From: an uncultured Clostridium sp.
Lineage (GTDB): Bacteria; Cyanobacteriota; Vampirovibrionia; Gastranaerophilales; Gastranaerophilaceae
Assembly: GCA_958449715.1 (NCBI GenBank)
Contig: CAUDIU010000005.1
Span: 1 to 46,219 of the forward strand
Direction of reading: 5' to 3'
Length of the DNA: 46,219 nt
This document shows, piece by piece, positions 17,710 through 26,316 of the stretch. A program made the translations under genes and the position numbers. Within the stretch, counting starts at the first letter, position 1. Each line of letters starts with the position of its first letter. A model generated the notes under the pieces. It had not been told where the DNA came from. It ran no database searches and was given only the letters and a program-made list of their open reading frames with translations.

Positions 17710-19383
17710 ATGGGATTAAGCAGAAAAAATGTGTTAATGCTGCTTCATGAACGTACGGAAAAGTACGCTGATAAAGTTGCATTAGGTATGAAGACTCAAT
17801 ACGGCTGGAAGGAATTTACTTATCGCGGGGTTGGACTTTTATCAAGGAAGTTAGCGCATTATTTAATGACTGAGTTAAAAGTAAAAAAGGGTGACAGACT
17901 TGCGATATTGTCAGAGTCTAAACCTGAATATGGTGCTTGTGTTTTTGCATCGGTAATTTCAGGAATGATTACTGTGCCTTTAGATGTTAAGCTCCCAAAA
18001 TATGAGTTAAAGTCAATTTTGACGGATTGTGAGCCTAGTGTAATTCTTGTTTCTAAGGCTCATTTAGAGATGGCAAAATTTTTAAAAGAAGAAATTTCAT
18101 CACTTAAAGAAATTCTATTAGTTGATGAGCCATCTTATAATATTGATACTAAAAGTATTTATCAATTAGCGGATAATTATGATTACAAATGGAGTTTTAG
18201 AAGCTCTAAATCGACGGCATTTATAATTTATACATCAGGGACAACAGGAGCCCCAAAAGGTGTTGAAATTTCTTTTGAAAATATGTTGGCACAGTTAGAT
18301 GATTTAAAATATGCACTTGATAAAATTTTGCCATATGAACATGTAAATATTTTATCAATTTTACCTATGAATCATCTTTTCGAAATGACTGTCGGGTTTT
18401 CAACTTTTTTAAATTTTGGTTTTTCAGTTTATTACACTCCGAGTCTAAAACCTAAAGATGTTTTAAGTATTATGCGAGAAAAACAGGTTGAATTCATGAT
18501 TGTTGTTCCTGCATTTTTGAAACTTTTGAAAATGGGAATAGAATCAGAATTAAATAATGCTCCGAAATATGTAAAAATTGGTTTTGAATTGTTGTTTAAA
18601 CTTGCCAAATTTGTACCGTCTTACAGATTAAAAAAATTGATGTTTAAGAAAATTCATGAAAAATTTGGCGGACATTTTTCAGGTTGTATATCAGGAGGTG
18701 CACCGTTAGATATTTCTGTCGGAGAATTTTTTGAAAGAATAGGTATAAAAGTTTATCAAGGTTATGGTTTATCTGAAGCAAGCCCTGTTGTATCAGTAAA
18801 TGTTGATAGGCGAGGAGATATTGCATCTGTAGGCAGACCTTTGAAGAGTTTGGAAGCAAAAATTGATGAAGAAACAAATGAATTGATGTTAAAAGGCCCA
18901 TCTGTAATGAAGGGTTATCATAACCAGCCTGAAATGACATCAGAAGTTATAGACGAAAATGGCTGGCTGCATACAGGTGATATTGCAAAAATCAGTAAGG
19001 AAGGACATATTTATATTACAGGCAGAATTAAAAATATGATTGTATTGTCTGGTGGTAAAAAAGTATTTCCTGAGGAAGTGGAAGCAGTGTTAGAAAAAAG
19101 TCCTTATTTTTCTGAGGTCTGCGTACTGGGGACTTCAAGAACTTTTGGGGTAAAAGACGGTACAGAGGAAATTACGGCTGTAATTGTTCCTGATTCTGAT
19201 ATTTGTGAAAAATATGAATGGGATACAGTTGATAAACTTATTAAAAATGAAGTTAAAAAATTATCTTTGCGGTTGACAGCGTATAAACGTCCGATTAATA
19301 TAATAGTAAGAAAAGATCCTCTGCCGAGGACTACTACAAGAAAAGTTAAACGTAAAGAAGTAAAAGAATTTGTAAACGCCTAA
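17710..19383 (+). CDS. AMP-forming acyl-CoA/acyl-ACP synthetase-like enzyme
   Basis: 557 aa, ANL superfamily. Core motifs: IIYTSGTTGAPKGVEIS (ATP loop), GYGLSEASPVVS, WLHTGDIAKIS, ITGRIKNMIVLSGGKKVFPEEVE, and C-terminal PRTTTRKVKRKEV with the catalytic Lys region. It activates a carboxylic acid, most likely a fatty acid, through an acyl-adenylate. The ATG at 17710 (AAAGG site 10 nt upstream) is preferred to a TTG at 17692. A TTGACT...TATGTT promoter with 17-nt spacing precedes it. Chain length and acceptor cannot be told from sequence. Confidence 0.85.
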   Translation: MGLSRKNVLMLLHERTEKYADKVALGMKTQYGWKEFTYRGVGLLSRKLAHYLMTELKVKKGDRLAILSESKPEYGACVFASVISGMITVPLDVKLPKYELKSILTDCEPSVILVSKAHLEMAKFLKEEISSLKEILLVDEPSYNIDTKSIYQLADNYDYKWSFRSSKSTAFIIYTSGTTGAPKGVEISFENMLAQLDDLKYALDKILPYEHVNILSILPMNHLFEMTVGFSTFLNFGFSVYYTPSLKPKDVLSIMREKQVEFMIVVPAFLKLLKMGIESELNNAPKYVKIGFELLFKLAKFVPSYRLKKLMFKKIHEKFGGHFSGCISGGAPLDISVGEFFERIGIKVYQGYGLSEASPVVSVNVDRRGDIASVGRPLKSLEAKIDEETNELMLKGPSVMKGYHNQPEMTSEVIDENGWLHTGDIAKISKEGHIYITGRIKNMIVLSGGKKVFPEEVEAVLEKSPYFSEVCVLGTSRTFGVKDGTEEITAVIVPDSDICEKYEWDTVDKLIKNEVKKLSLRLTAYKRPINIIVRKDPLPRTTTRKVKRKEVKEFVNA

Positions 19384-19395
19384 TTTGGAGATATC

Positions 19396-19860
19396 ATGAA
19401 ACAAAAATTATTGTTAATTCTAGGATTACTTGTTATTTTTACAGCAGTTCCAGTTAAATCTGAAGATGATGTGGAAGCGCTTGATAACACAACTCCTTTG
19501 CCTGTTGAAGAAGTTAAGCTTCCGGAAAAATCTCCAGAAGTAGTCAAGCCTCTTGTATTGCCGCCAAAATGGACTGATTTTTGTGAAACAGGTTATGAAA
19601 ATGCTGTCTATACAAGTCGTGATGATATTTTTAATGTGTTTACATTTGTCAAAGCTGAACGTGTTAAAAAGAATTATTGGGCAGAAAGAAGAGCTAGTTT
19701 TGAAAGTTATTTAAAAAGCTGTAATGCTTTGGCTGATGATGCTTCAAAGTCTGCTTGTTATTCTGAATTGAGAAAATCAGAAGAACAAAAAAATGACTTG
19801 TATAAGTTGAAAAGAAAACAACTTCTTTATGAAAATAATATTGAATTAAACAGAAGATAA
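19396..19860 (+). CDS. Small exported protein with proline-rich linker
   Basis: 154 aa: signal peptide MKQKLLLILGLLVIFTAVPVKS, an acidic Pro-rich linker (about 24-58), then an alpha-helical charged domain with three Cys and the segment KAERVKKNYWAERRASFESYL. It follows the synthetase gene by 12 nt, so it is likely the second gene of that operon. Function unknown. Confidence 0.78.
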   Translation: MKQKLLLILGLLVIFTAVPVKSEDDVEALDNTTPLPVEEVKLPEKSPEVVKPLVLPPKWTDFCETGYENAVYTSRDDIFNVFTFVKAERVKKNYWAERRASFESYLKSCNALADDASKSACYSELRKSEEQKNDLYKLKRKQLLYENNIELNRR

Positions 19861-19865
19861 TTTAA

Positions 19866-20051
19866 TTAACAATATTCAGTGATTTTATCGATTTCCTTGA
19901 CTGCAAGTTCAAGGATTTCGTATATATTGCCAATTTGACTATTCTCACTCATCTCACATTCTGCATAAACTTTCAATACCTGCAAATAACTGTTTAGTTT
20001 TGTTGCATGCTCGGATATGATATTTAATTGCTCTTTACTTTTATCTATCAT
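19866..20051 (-). CDS. Small helical hypothetical protein, 61 aa
   Basis: Starts MIDKSKEQLNIISEHATKL; acidic, entirely helical in appearance, no signal peptide. There is no Shine-Dalgarno, but a TTGACT-N18-TATAAT promoter lies just upstream on the minus strand, with a leader of only a few nucleotides. Divergent from the MazE-like gene, sharing a palindrome-rich regulatory region. The pairing is reminiscent of a regulator with a partner, but I cannot assign a function. Confidence 0.55.
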   Translation of the reverse strand: MIDKSKEQLNIISEHATKLNSYLQVLKVYAECEMSENSQIGNIYEILELAVKEIDKITEYC

Positions 20052-20113
20052 GTTATAACATAATTATAACAGTATAATAACAAAAAAGTCAACAAGTTAT
20101 AATATTATTATAA
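20051..20113. promoter_or_regulatory. Palindromic operators between divergent genes
   Basis: TGTTATAA-CATAA-TTATAACA (20051-20071) is a perfect 8-bp inverted repeat with a 5-nt spacer that contains the -10 box of the minus-strand gene and touches its start codon. TTATAAT-ATT-ATTATAA (20097-20113) covers the putative promoter of the plus-strand MazE-like gene. Probably autoregulatory sites. Confidence 0.6.
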
Positions 20114-20136
20114 TATTGTTATTATCTGGAGAAAAT

Positions 20137-20301
20137 ATGGTTAGACGAAATTTAACCCCAATAGGTAATAGTTACGGTGTAATAATCCCGAAACTTTATC
20201 TTGAGGAAATGGGAATTAATCCTGTATTACACGATGTGGATATTGAGGTAAAAGATAAGGTGCTTATTGTTAAAAAATTGGATAAGCAAAAAGAAAATTA
20301 A
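20137..20301 (+). CDS. MazE/AbrB-like swapped-hairpin DNA-binding protein
   Basis: 54 aa: MVRRNLTPIGNSYGVIIPKLY continues into a short second strand pair (DVDIEVKDKVLIVKKL). The GNSxGVxIPK pattern is characteristic of MazE/AbrB/SpoVT DNA-binding antitoxins. A MazF-like toxin is absent on either side; the only close gene is the divergent 61-aa one. Start at 20137 follows GGAG (20128-20131). Likely binds the palindromes upstream of itself. Confidence 0.75.
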   Translation: MVRRNLTPIGNSYGVIIPKLYLEEMGINPVLHDVDIEVKDKVLIVKKLDKQKEN

Positions 20302-20332
20302 AAAAAGAGGTGATTTATAATCACCTCTTTTT
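20302..20332. terminator. Hairpin terminator
   Basis: AAAAAGAGGTGATT (20302-20315) with AATCACCTCTTTTT (20319-20332), 3-nt loop. A and T tracts on both sides let it serve the MazE-like gene and the convergent rubrerythrin gene. Confidence 0.93.
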
Positions 20333-20352
20333 AAGATTATGACATCAATTAG

Positions 20353-20895
20353 TTATGAAAAATATCTTTTCAAAAGACCGTCAAAACCTTTACCATGACG
20401 AGCTTCGTCTTTAGCCATTTCATGAACTGTATCATGAATTGCATCATAGCCTAATTGTTTAGCACGAGCAGCGATAGCTAATTTACCTTCGCAAGCACCG
20501 TGTTCAGCTTCTGCACGTAATTCAAGGTTTTTCTTTGTAGAATCTGTAACTACTTCGCCTAATAATTCAGCGAATTTTGCAGCGTGTTCAGCTTCTTCAA
20601 AAGCGTATCTTTTGTAAGCTTCTGCAACTTCAGGATAGCCTTCTCTTTCAGCAACTCTAGCCATTGCAAGGTACATACCAACTTCTGTACATTCTCCTGC
20701 AAAGTGAGCTCTTAAGCCTTCCATAACTTCTTTATCTTCAACTTTTCCATCGCCTACTTTGTGTTCGCAAGCGTATACTTTACCTTCAGCTGTATTTATT
20801 TCTTTGAATGTAGTTGCTCCGCATAATGGGCATCTTTCAGGAGCTTTGTCTGCTTCTGTTGACCAACCACATACTGTACATACAAATTTAGCCAT
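20353..20895 (-). CDS. Reverse rubrerythrin
   Basis: 180 aa. N-terminal rubredoxin-like Fe(Cys)4 domain (Cys6, Cys9, Cys22, Cys25) followed by a ferritin-like di-iron domain with glutamate-rich helices (GECTEVGMY, FEEAEHAAKF, EAEHGACE, DEARHGKGF). This domain order defines reverse rubrerythrin, an NADH-linked peroxidase that protects anaerobes from peroxide. The ATG at 20895 follows AGGTGG; a TTTACA-N17-TATGAT promoter precedes it. Monocistronic. Confidence 0.93.
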   Translation of the reverse strand: MAKFVCTVCGWSTEADKAPERCPLCGATTFKEINTAEGKVYACEHKVGDGKVEDKEVMEGLRAHFAGECTEVGMYLAMARVAEREGYPEVAEAYKRYAFEEAEHAAKFAELLGEVVTDSTKKNLELRAEAEHGACEGKLAIAARAKQLGYDAIHDTVHEMAKDEARHGKGFDGLLKRYFS

Positions 20896-21178
20896 TTTTA
20901 CCACCTTTCTTAATACAAAAAATTTAGCCTCTTTTTACATGTTTTATCATACACTATAATTTTAAATTTGTAAAGTAGGAATTATTATCATTTTTTCTGA
21001 AAAATATTTATACATAAGAAAAAGACCTCTTTTATTTTAGAGGTCAAGGTTGGTTATTTTGGTTATGTTATAGTTATTATAATGTTTTCGGCTTTTACAT
21101 TTTTTATAATTCTCCTGAAGATTTAGATTTGCCATTAGTTAATTAAAAGTTTACAAAACTTTATGTTATGATGTTTGT
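20896..21178. other. Divergent intergenic region with an orphan minus-strand terminator
   Basis: Contains the rubrerythrin promoter and the promoter of the gene at 21179. GACCTCT (21024-21030) pairs with AGAGGTC (21039-21045); read on the minus strand it is followed by TTTTTC, as in a terminator, but no annotated minus-strand gene ends there. A 32-codon minus-strand reading frame (ATG near 21142, beginning MANLNLQENYKK) stops inside this hairpin; it lacks a ribosome-binding site and I do not call it a gene. Confidence 0.4.
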
Positions 21179-21607
21179 ATGTTCGAAAAGTTAAAAAAAT
21201 TCTTTTTATCAAAAATTCTCAAAAGGAAATATTATAGGACTGGAAAATGCAAAGCATGTGGGAAATGCTGTACTCAAATTTATGTAAAGCATTACAAACA
21301 TGTCGTGCAAGATGAAAAAGAGTTTGAAAAACTTCAATATTTGCATCGGTTTTACTCATATTTAAAAGTTATTGGAAAAGATGATATTGGTCTAATTTTT
21401 GAATGCCAAAATCTTGATCCGGAAACTCATAAGTGCAGAATTCACAAAACTCGTCCTGGAATATGTAGAAGATACCCGCAAGAGGAATTATTTTCTATGG
21501 GAGGAGCTTTATCTGACGATTGCGGGTATAAGATGGAACCGATTGTACCTTTTAGTGAAGTTTTAGAAAAAGCAGCGAAAAAATCAAAAGGATTATTACG
21601 CTCCTAA
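21179..21607 (+). CDS. YkgJ-family zinc/iron-chelating cysteine cluster protein
   Basis: 142 aa. Cysteine cluster GKCKACGKCC (24-31), then FECQNLDPETHKCRIHKTRPGICRRYP and a C-terminal DDCGY; the CxxCxxCC plus C...C...RP..CR.YP layout is that of the YkgJ/UPF0153 family, thought to bind zinc or an iron-sulfur cluster. Role unknown. An extended -10 (TGT-TATGAT) ends 6 nt before ATG and there is no Shine-Dalgarno. The 3' end overlaps the convergent gene by 12 nt. Confidence 0.82.
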   Translation: MFEKLKKFFLSKILKRKYYRTGKCKACGKCCTQIYVKHYKHVVQDEKEFEKLQYLHRFYSYLKVIGKDDIGLIFECQNLDPETHKCRIHKTRPGICRRYPQEELFSMGGALSDDCGYKMEPIVPFSEVLEKAAKKSKGLLRS

Positions 21608-22189
21608 AAGTTCTGTATTGTTTAGTTCAACTATATCAAAGTATTTTTCTAAATCTTCTTCTACGTTTTTCTGATTTTTTGGATTAAAGTTTAAAATTTT
21701 ATCGAGTGTTATATCGAGTCTGTCTTTCGCGGTGTGCAAAACAATTTTATCTTCTCCGCTTTTGCTGCCTGCAAGTATTGAGGTATCAATATCAGGTCGG
21801 TCACATATAAGATCTGCAATTTTGTTTACGGCTTCTATCGTTTTATTACCGTTAGGACTTTCAATTTTTTCTCCGCCTATAATCCAGGCTGTTAATTTAC
21901 CTTTTGACATTGCTTTTAATTCATCTATTTTTTGTGCAATTTCTTCGATTACTTGTTCAATTTTTCCATTAATCGGTACATGTTTCATAATACCGTCTTT
22001 GTCATTTCTTACAATCACTGCAAGATTTTGTGCATCTGCGACAGATGTAAATACTTTTCCGTTTGTTAATTTACATTTGTTATTATTATATAAGTGCCTG
22101 TATGAATTAGAGGTAGTAACTCTTGCTTTGTCGTATGCTTTAGGGTTTAGAAAGAGACAGGTATGACCTTGAAAACTAATATTATCCAT
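21596..22189 (-). CDS. Hypothetical protein with MDxISFxG N-terminus
   Basis: 197 aa, no signal peptide. N-terminus MDNISFQGHTCLF, shared in form with the proteins at 33279 and 33845. The middle holds AVIVRNDKDGIMKHVPI and LTAWIIGGEKI, then KIVLHTAKDRLDITLDK; the arrangement faintly recalls CheD-like deamidases, but I see no catalytic Cys-His pair I would trust. Function unknown. Confidence 0.72.
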   Translation of the reverse strand: MDNISFQGHTCLFLNPKAYDKARVTTSNSYRHLYNNNKCKLTNGKVFTSVADAQNLAVIVRNDKDGIMKHVPINGKIEQVIEEIAQKIDELKAMSKGKLTAWIIGGEKIESPNGNKTIEAVNKIADLICDRPDIDTSILAGSKSGEDKIVLHTAKDRLDITLDKILNFNPKNQKNVEEDLEKYFDIVELNNTELLGA

Positions 22190-22312
22190 AATGTAACTCC
22201 TTACATCAAAGTTAAAAATTGAACAAAAAATTTTTTGCTACTTTCAGGCAATGAAAAATATCACATTATCGTTTAAGCTAAAAATGTAGAATATTTCGAA
22301 AGGCTGGTAAAT

Positions 22313-22633
22313 ATGAAAAAATATATATTATTAATAACTTTAATTGCTATCTCATTACCTGTTTTTGCTGTTTGCAGTATAACAGGTGGGGCATGTACTG
22401 CTACATCAAATTGGGATTCAAAACCATTGCAACAAAAGTATGTCCCAAATAATCTTAATGACATACAAAGAGCTGATGCATTTCAACCAAAGTATGTTGT
22501 TCCATATCGTGACGCATTGATAAATACAGAACCTGCTGCTCCTGCTCAGACTCCTACTAATAATTACAATTCAAATTGTCAATTTGGGGTTTGTCTGCCG
22601 AGTGTAGAACCCGGTGGAGATGTATTGGAATAG
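22313..22633 (+). CDS. Small exported protein, 106 aa
   Basis: Signal peptide MKKYILLITLIAISLPVFA, then a low-complexity mature region with Asn, Pro and Ala, and four Cys in two pairs (VCSITGGACTA and NCQFGVCLP), which suggests disulfides. GAAAGG ribosome-binding site and its own terminator. Family not recognised. Confidence 0.75.
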   Translation: MKKYILLITLIAISLPVFAVCSITGGACTATSNWDSKPLQQKYVPNNLNDIQRADAFQPKYVVPYRDALINTEPAAPAQTPTNNYNSNCQFGVCLPSVEPGGDVLE

Positions 22634-22640
22634 CTGGATG

Positions 22641-22668
22641 AAAGGCGGGCTGGTCACCCGTCTTTTTT
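22641..22668 (+). terminator. Rho-independent terminator
   Basis: AAAGGCGGG (22641-22649) with CCCGTCTTT (22657-22665), one G-U pair, followed by further T. Ends the transcript of the small exported protein. Confidence 0.85.
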
Positions 22669-22722
22669 GTTTGTGGGAAATATTAATTTTTTGTTTATTT
22701 TTTAAGGAATTATAAAAAACGA

Positions 22723-22743
22723 TGTTATAACATAAATATAATA
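22723..22743. promoter_or_regulatory. Operator-like palindrome upstream of dnaK
   Basis: TGTTATAA-CATAA-ATATAATA: the left arm and spacer are identical to the operator at 20051-20071 and the right arm matches 6 of 8. It overlaps a TATAAT (22737-22742). No CIRCE element is visible, so dnaK may be controlled by a different regulator here. Confidence 0.4.
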
Positions 22744-22780
22744 AAAAGGATGTAATTATTAGTAAAGGAGATAATTAATT

Positions 22781-24616
22781 ATGGCAAAGACAATTGGTAT
22801 TGACTTGGGTACAACAAACTCTGTTGTAGCAGTCATGGAAGGTGGTAAACCTACAGTTATTGCCAACGCTGAAGGCTCTCGTACAACTCCTTCAATTGTT
22901 GGTTTTTCTAAAACAGGAGAAAAATTAGTAGGTCAGTTAGCTAAACGTCAAGCTATTTTGAACCCGGATAAAACAATCGCTTCTATTAAAAGACATATGG
23001 GCGATGATTACAAAGTAAATATTGATGGAAAAGATTACACTCCTCAAGAAATTTCAGCTATGATCTTGAGAAAATTAGCAGATGATGCTAGTGCATATCT
23101 TGGAGAAAAAGTTACTTCAGCTGTAATCACTGTTCCAGCTTACTTCAACGATGCTCAAAGACAAGCTACTAAAGACGCTGGTAAAATCGCTGGTTTAGAT
23201 GTTTTACGTATTGTAAACGAACCTACAGCAGCAGCTTTGGCTTATGGTCTTGAAAAAGAAAAAGCTGAAAAAGTTTTAGTATTCGACTTAGGTGGTGGTA
23301 CATTCGATGTATCTATACTTGAAATCGGTGACGGTGTTCACGAAGTTCTTTCAACATCTGGTGATACTCACTTAGGTGGTGATGATTTCGACCAAAAAAT
23401 CATGGATTGGATTTGTGAAGAATTCAAAAAACAAGAAGGTATTGATCTTAAAGGTGACAAACAAGCTATGCAACGTGTTAAAGAAGCTGCAGAAAAAGCT
23501 AAATGCGAATTGTCATCAGTTATGGAAACAAATATCAACTTACCTTTCATCACAGCTGATGCTAACGGTCCAAAACACTTAGACTTGAACTTAACAAGAG
23601 CTAAATTTGAAGACTTAAGCAGAGATTTATTAAACAGATGTAAAACTCCTGTTGAAAATGCTTTGAAAGATGCAGGTATTTCAAAATCTGATATCAATGA
23701 AGTTGTATTAGTTGGTGGTTCAACTCGTATCCCAGCAGTTCAACAATTGGTAAAAGAATACACAGGTAAAGAACCTAACCAATCAGTAAACCCTGATGAA
23801 GTTGTTGCAGTTGGTGCAGCAGTTCAAGCTGGTGTATTAGCAGGTGAAGTTAAAGATATCGTTTTATTAGACGTTACTCCTTTAACTTTAGGTATTGAAA
23901 CTTTAGGTGGTGTAATGACTCCTCTAGTTCCAAGAAATACTACAATTCCTGTTTCTAAATCTCAAGTATTCTCAACTGCTGAAAATAACCAAACAGCTGT
24001 AGATATTCATGTATTGCAAGGTGAAAGACCAATGGCTAAAGATAACAAATCTTTAGGTATGTTCAGACTTGATGGTATCCCACCAGCAATGAGAGGATTG
24101 CCTCAAATCGAAGTTACATTTGATATCGATGCTAACGGTATTGTAAATGTTTCAGCTAAAGATAAAGCTACAAATAAAGAACAAAAAATTACAATCACAA
24201 ATTCTTCTAACCTTTCAGAAGCTGATATTGACAAAATGGTTAAAGAAGCTGAAGCTAACGCTGCTGAAGATAAGAAGAAAAAAGAAGAAGCTGAAATTAA
24301 AAACAATGCTACAAGTTTAATCGGTTCTGCTGACAGAATTGTAAAAGATTTTGAAGGTAAAATTGATTCAGCTGACAAAGCTAAATTAGATGAACAAAAA
24401 GCAGCTCTTCAAAAAGCTTTAGATGAAAACAAACCAACTGATGAATTGAAAAAATTGTCAGAAGAATTACAACAAACAATGTTTAGTATTTCACAAAAAG
24501 CTTATGAAGCAGTTCAAAAAGAAGAACAATCTACTGCAAATTCTGAAAATGCATCTTCAACAACAGAAGATAAAAAAGATGATGATGTAATAGATGCTGA
24601 ATATACTAAAGAATAA
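22781..24616 (+). CDS. dnaK: Molecular chaperone DnaK (Hsp70)
   Basis: 611 aa. ATPase domain starts GIDLGTTNSVVAV; NEPTAAALAYGL, DLGGGTFDVSIL and the ELVLVGGSTRIPAV-type motif (here VVLVGGSTRIPAV) are intact; the substrate-binding domain and lid follow, ending in acidic DDDVIDAEYTKE. Handles protein folding with DnaJ and GrpE, neither of which is adjacent. AAAGGAG ribosome-binding site. Codon use (more ATC, AAC, GGT) differs from neighbours as expected for a highly expressed gene. Confidence 0.98.
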   Translation: MAKTIGIDLGTTNSVVAVMEGGKPTVIANAEGSRTTPSIVGFSKTGEKLVGQLAKRQAILNPDKTIASIKRHMGDDYKVNIDGKDYTPQEISAMILRKLADDASAYLGEKVTSAVITVPAYFNDAQRQATKDAGKIAGLDVLRIVNEPTAAALAYGLEKEKAEKVLVFDLGGGTFDVSILEIGDGVHEVLSTSGDTHLGGDDFDQKIMDWICEEFKKQEGIDLKGDKQAMQRVKEAAEKAKCELSSVMETNINLPFITADANGPKHLDLNLTRAKFEDLSRDLLNRCKTPVENALKDAGISKSDINEVVLVGGSTRIPAVQQLVKEYTGKEPNQSVNPDEVVAVGAAVQAGVLAGEVKDIVLLDVTPLTLGIETLGGVMTPLVPRNTTIPVSKSQVFSTAENNQTAVDIHVLQGERPMAKDNKSLGMFRLDGIPPAMRGLPQIEVTFDIDANGIVNVSAKDKATNKEQKITITNSSNLSEADIDKMVKEAEANAAEDKKKKEEAEIKNNATSLIGSADRIVKDFEGKIDSADKAKLDEQKAALQKALDENKPTDELKKLSEELQQTMFSISQKAYEAVQKEEQSTANSENASSTTEDKKDDDVIDAEYTKE

Positions 24617-24636
24617 TGACAAAGTCATAATCTTTT

Positions 24637-24670
24637 AAAAACGACCTCTTATTAAAGAGGTCGTTTTTGT
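24637..24670 (+). terminator. dnaK terminator
   Basis: AAAAACGACCTCTT (24637-24650) with AAGAGGTCGTTTTT (24655-24668), perfect 14-bp stem. Confidence 0.95.
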
Positions 24671-24715
24671 TATTTATTATTTAAAATTTTTAAATTTAAT
24701 TTGCATTTTAAATAA

Positions 24716-24744
24716 AAAAGACGATCTTTCAAAGACCGTCTTTT
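24716..24744 (-). terminator. gatA terminator
   Basis: On the minus strand AAAAGACGGTCTTT pairs with AAAGATCGTCTTTT, one mismatch, followed by T-rich sequence. Ends gatA and faces the dnaK terminator. Confidence 0.88.
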
Positions 24745-24767
24745 CGTTATATTTTGTTTTACTTGAA

Positions 24768-26231
24768 CTATATATTAGCTAATTGTAAATAGTAATCGTT
24801 AGCTCTTTCAAATTTGTGAGCTGCATTGAACAATCTGCTTTCTTGTAATTGAGGTGCTAAGATTTGTAGACCGATTGGCATACCGTCTTTGTCAAATCCA
24901 GCAGGAACGCTCATTCCAGGAATACCTGCTAAGTTTGCAGAAATTGTTGCAATATCTGTCAAGTACATTGCCAAAGGATCTGATGCTTTAGCTCCAAGTT
25001 CAAATGCTGTATTTGGACAAGTTGGAGAGATTAAAATATCAGCTTTTTTGAATGCTTCTACAAAGTCTTGAGTTACTAATGCTCTCATTTGTTGAGCTTT
25101 TTTGTAATATGCATCATAGTATCCTGATGATAATGCGTAAGTTCCAAGCATTATACGACGTTTAACTTCAGGTCCGAATCCTTCTGCACGAGTTTTTGTG
25201 TACATTTCTAATAAGTTTTTAGCATCAGGAGTTCTGTAACCGTATTTTACACCATCGAAACGTGCTAAGTTTGATGAACATTCAGCTGTTGCTAAGATAT
25301 AGTAAATACCTATTGAATGTTTCAAGTTAGGTAATGAAATTTCAACAATTTCAGCCCCTAGTTTTTTGTAATCTTCAATAGCTCTTTCCATTGCTTTTGC
25401 AACATCTTCTGACAAACCTTCTGTCATAAGTTCTTTTATTACACCGACTTTCATTCCTTTGATGTCGTTGTTTAAGTTCGCTGCGTAATGTTCAACAGGC
25501 AAGTCTAAAGAAGTTGAATCTTTAGGGTCATGACCTGAAATAACTTCAAGCAAGTTAGCAGCATCTTCAACAGTTCTTGCAAAAGGTCCGATTTGGTCTA
25601 AAGATGAAGCAAATGCGATTAGACCGTATCTTGAAACACGACCATATGTCGGTTTCATACCTACGATACCACAGAATGATGCCGGCAATCTGATTGAGCC
25701 GCCTGTGTCTGAACCTAGTGCTAAAGTTGCTTCACAAGCTGCAACAGATGCAGCTGAACCGCCAGATGATCCTCCTGGAACTTTTTTCAAATCCCAAGGG
25801 TTATGAACTTTTTTGAATGCAGAGTTTTCATTTGAAGAACCCATTGCAAATTCATCTAAGTTAGCTTTACCAACGATTGGTACTAAGTTTGTTAATAATT
25901 TTTCAGTAACTGTAGCGTTGAAAGGTGATACAAAGTTTTCCAAAATTTTTGAAGAAGCTGTTGTTTTTGAACCTTTCAAATTCATATTATCTTTTAGGGC
26001 AAGAGGAACACCTGCAAGAAGCGGTAATTCTTCTCCTTTTGCAATTTTTTCGTCAACTTTTTTAGCTGTATCAAGTGCAATTTCTTTTGTTAAAGAGTTG
26101 AAAGCACCAAGTTTTTCATCAAGGTTATTAATTCTTTCAAAAGCTGCATTTGTCAATTCTACAGCAGAAATTTCTTTATTTTTAAGAGCTTTTGATTGCT
26201 CTGTAGCTGATTTTTTTAGAAGCTCGTTCAT
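24768..26231 (-). CDS. gatA: Glu-tRNA(Gln)/Asp-tRNA(Asn) amidotransferase subunit A
   Basis: 487 aa amidase-signature enzyme that releases ammonia from glutamine for transamidation of mischarged tRNA. Catalytic triad Lys80 (ALKDN), cis-Ser155 (PGGSSGGS) and Ser179 (DTGGSIRLP). Full length. gatB and gatC are not adjacent in this window. An AAGGAG site precedes the ATG, and TTGCTA-N17-TAAAAT is a likely promoter. The leader contains a small hairpin, GTCTGA-AATG-TCAGAC (26260-26275). Confidence 0.95.
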   Translation of the reverse strand: MNELLKKSATEQSKALKNKEISAVELTNAAFERINNLDEKLGAFNSLTKEIALDTAKKVDEKIAKGEELPLLAGVPLALKDNMNLKGSKTTASSKILENFVSPFNATVTEKLLTNLVPIVGKANLDEFAMGSSNENSAFKKVHNPWDLKKVPGGSSGGSAASVAACEATLALGSDTGGSIRLPASFCGIVGMKPTYGRVSRYGLIAFASSLDQIGPFARTVEDAANLLEVISGHDPKDSTSLDLPVEHYAANLNNDIKGMKVGVIKELMTEGLSEDVAKAMERAIEDYKKLGAEIVEISLPNLKHSIGIYYILATAECSSNLARFDGVKYGYRTPDAKNLLEMYTKTRAEGFGPEVKRRIMLGTYALSSGYYDAYYKKAQQMRALVTQDFVEAFKKADILISPTCPNTAFELGAKASDPLAMYLTDIATISANLAGIPGMSVPAGFDKDGMPIGLQILAPQLQESRLFNAAHKFERANDYYLQLANI

Positions 26232-26316
26232 ACTTTCTCCTTAGTTATGATGTGACTTTGTCTGAAATGTCAGACTGAAAGTGTCTATGAGAAAATTTTA
26301 TGACAAAAATAACTGT

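Noticed and set aside
21732..22166. 144-codon plus-strand frame opposite the MDxISFxG gene
   Set aside because: Hydrophobic appearance comes from antisense codons; no ribosome-binding site, while the minus-strand gene has a sensible N-terminus shared with two others.
22690..22780. CIRCE heat-shock operator before dnaK
   Set aside because: No TTAGCACTC-N9-GAGTGCTAA or close variant is present; only the TGTTATAA palindrome is seen.
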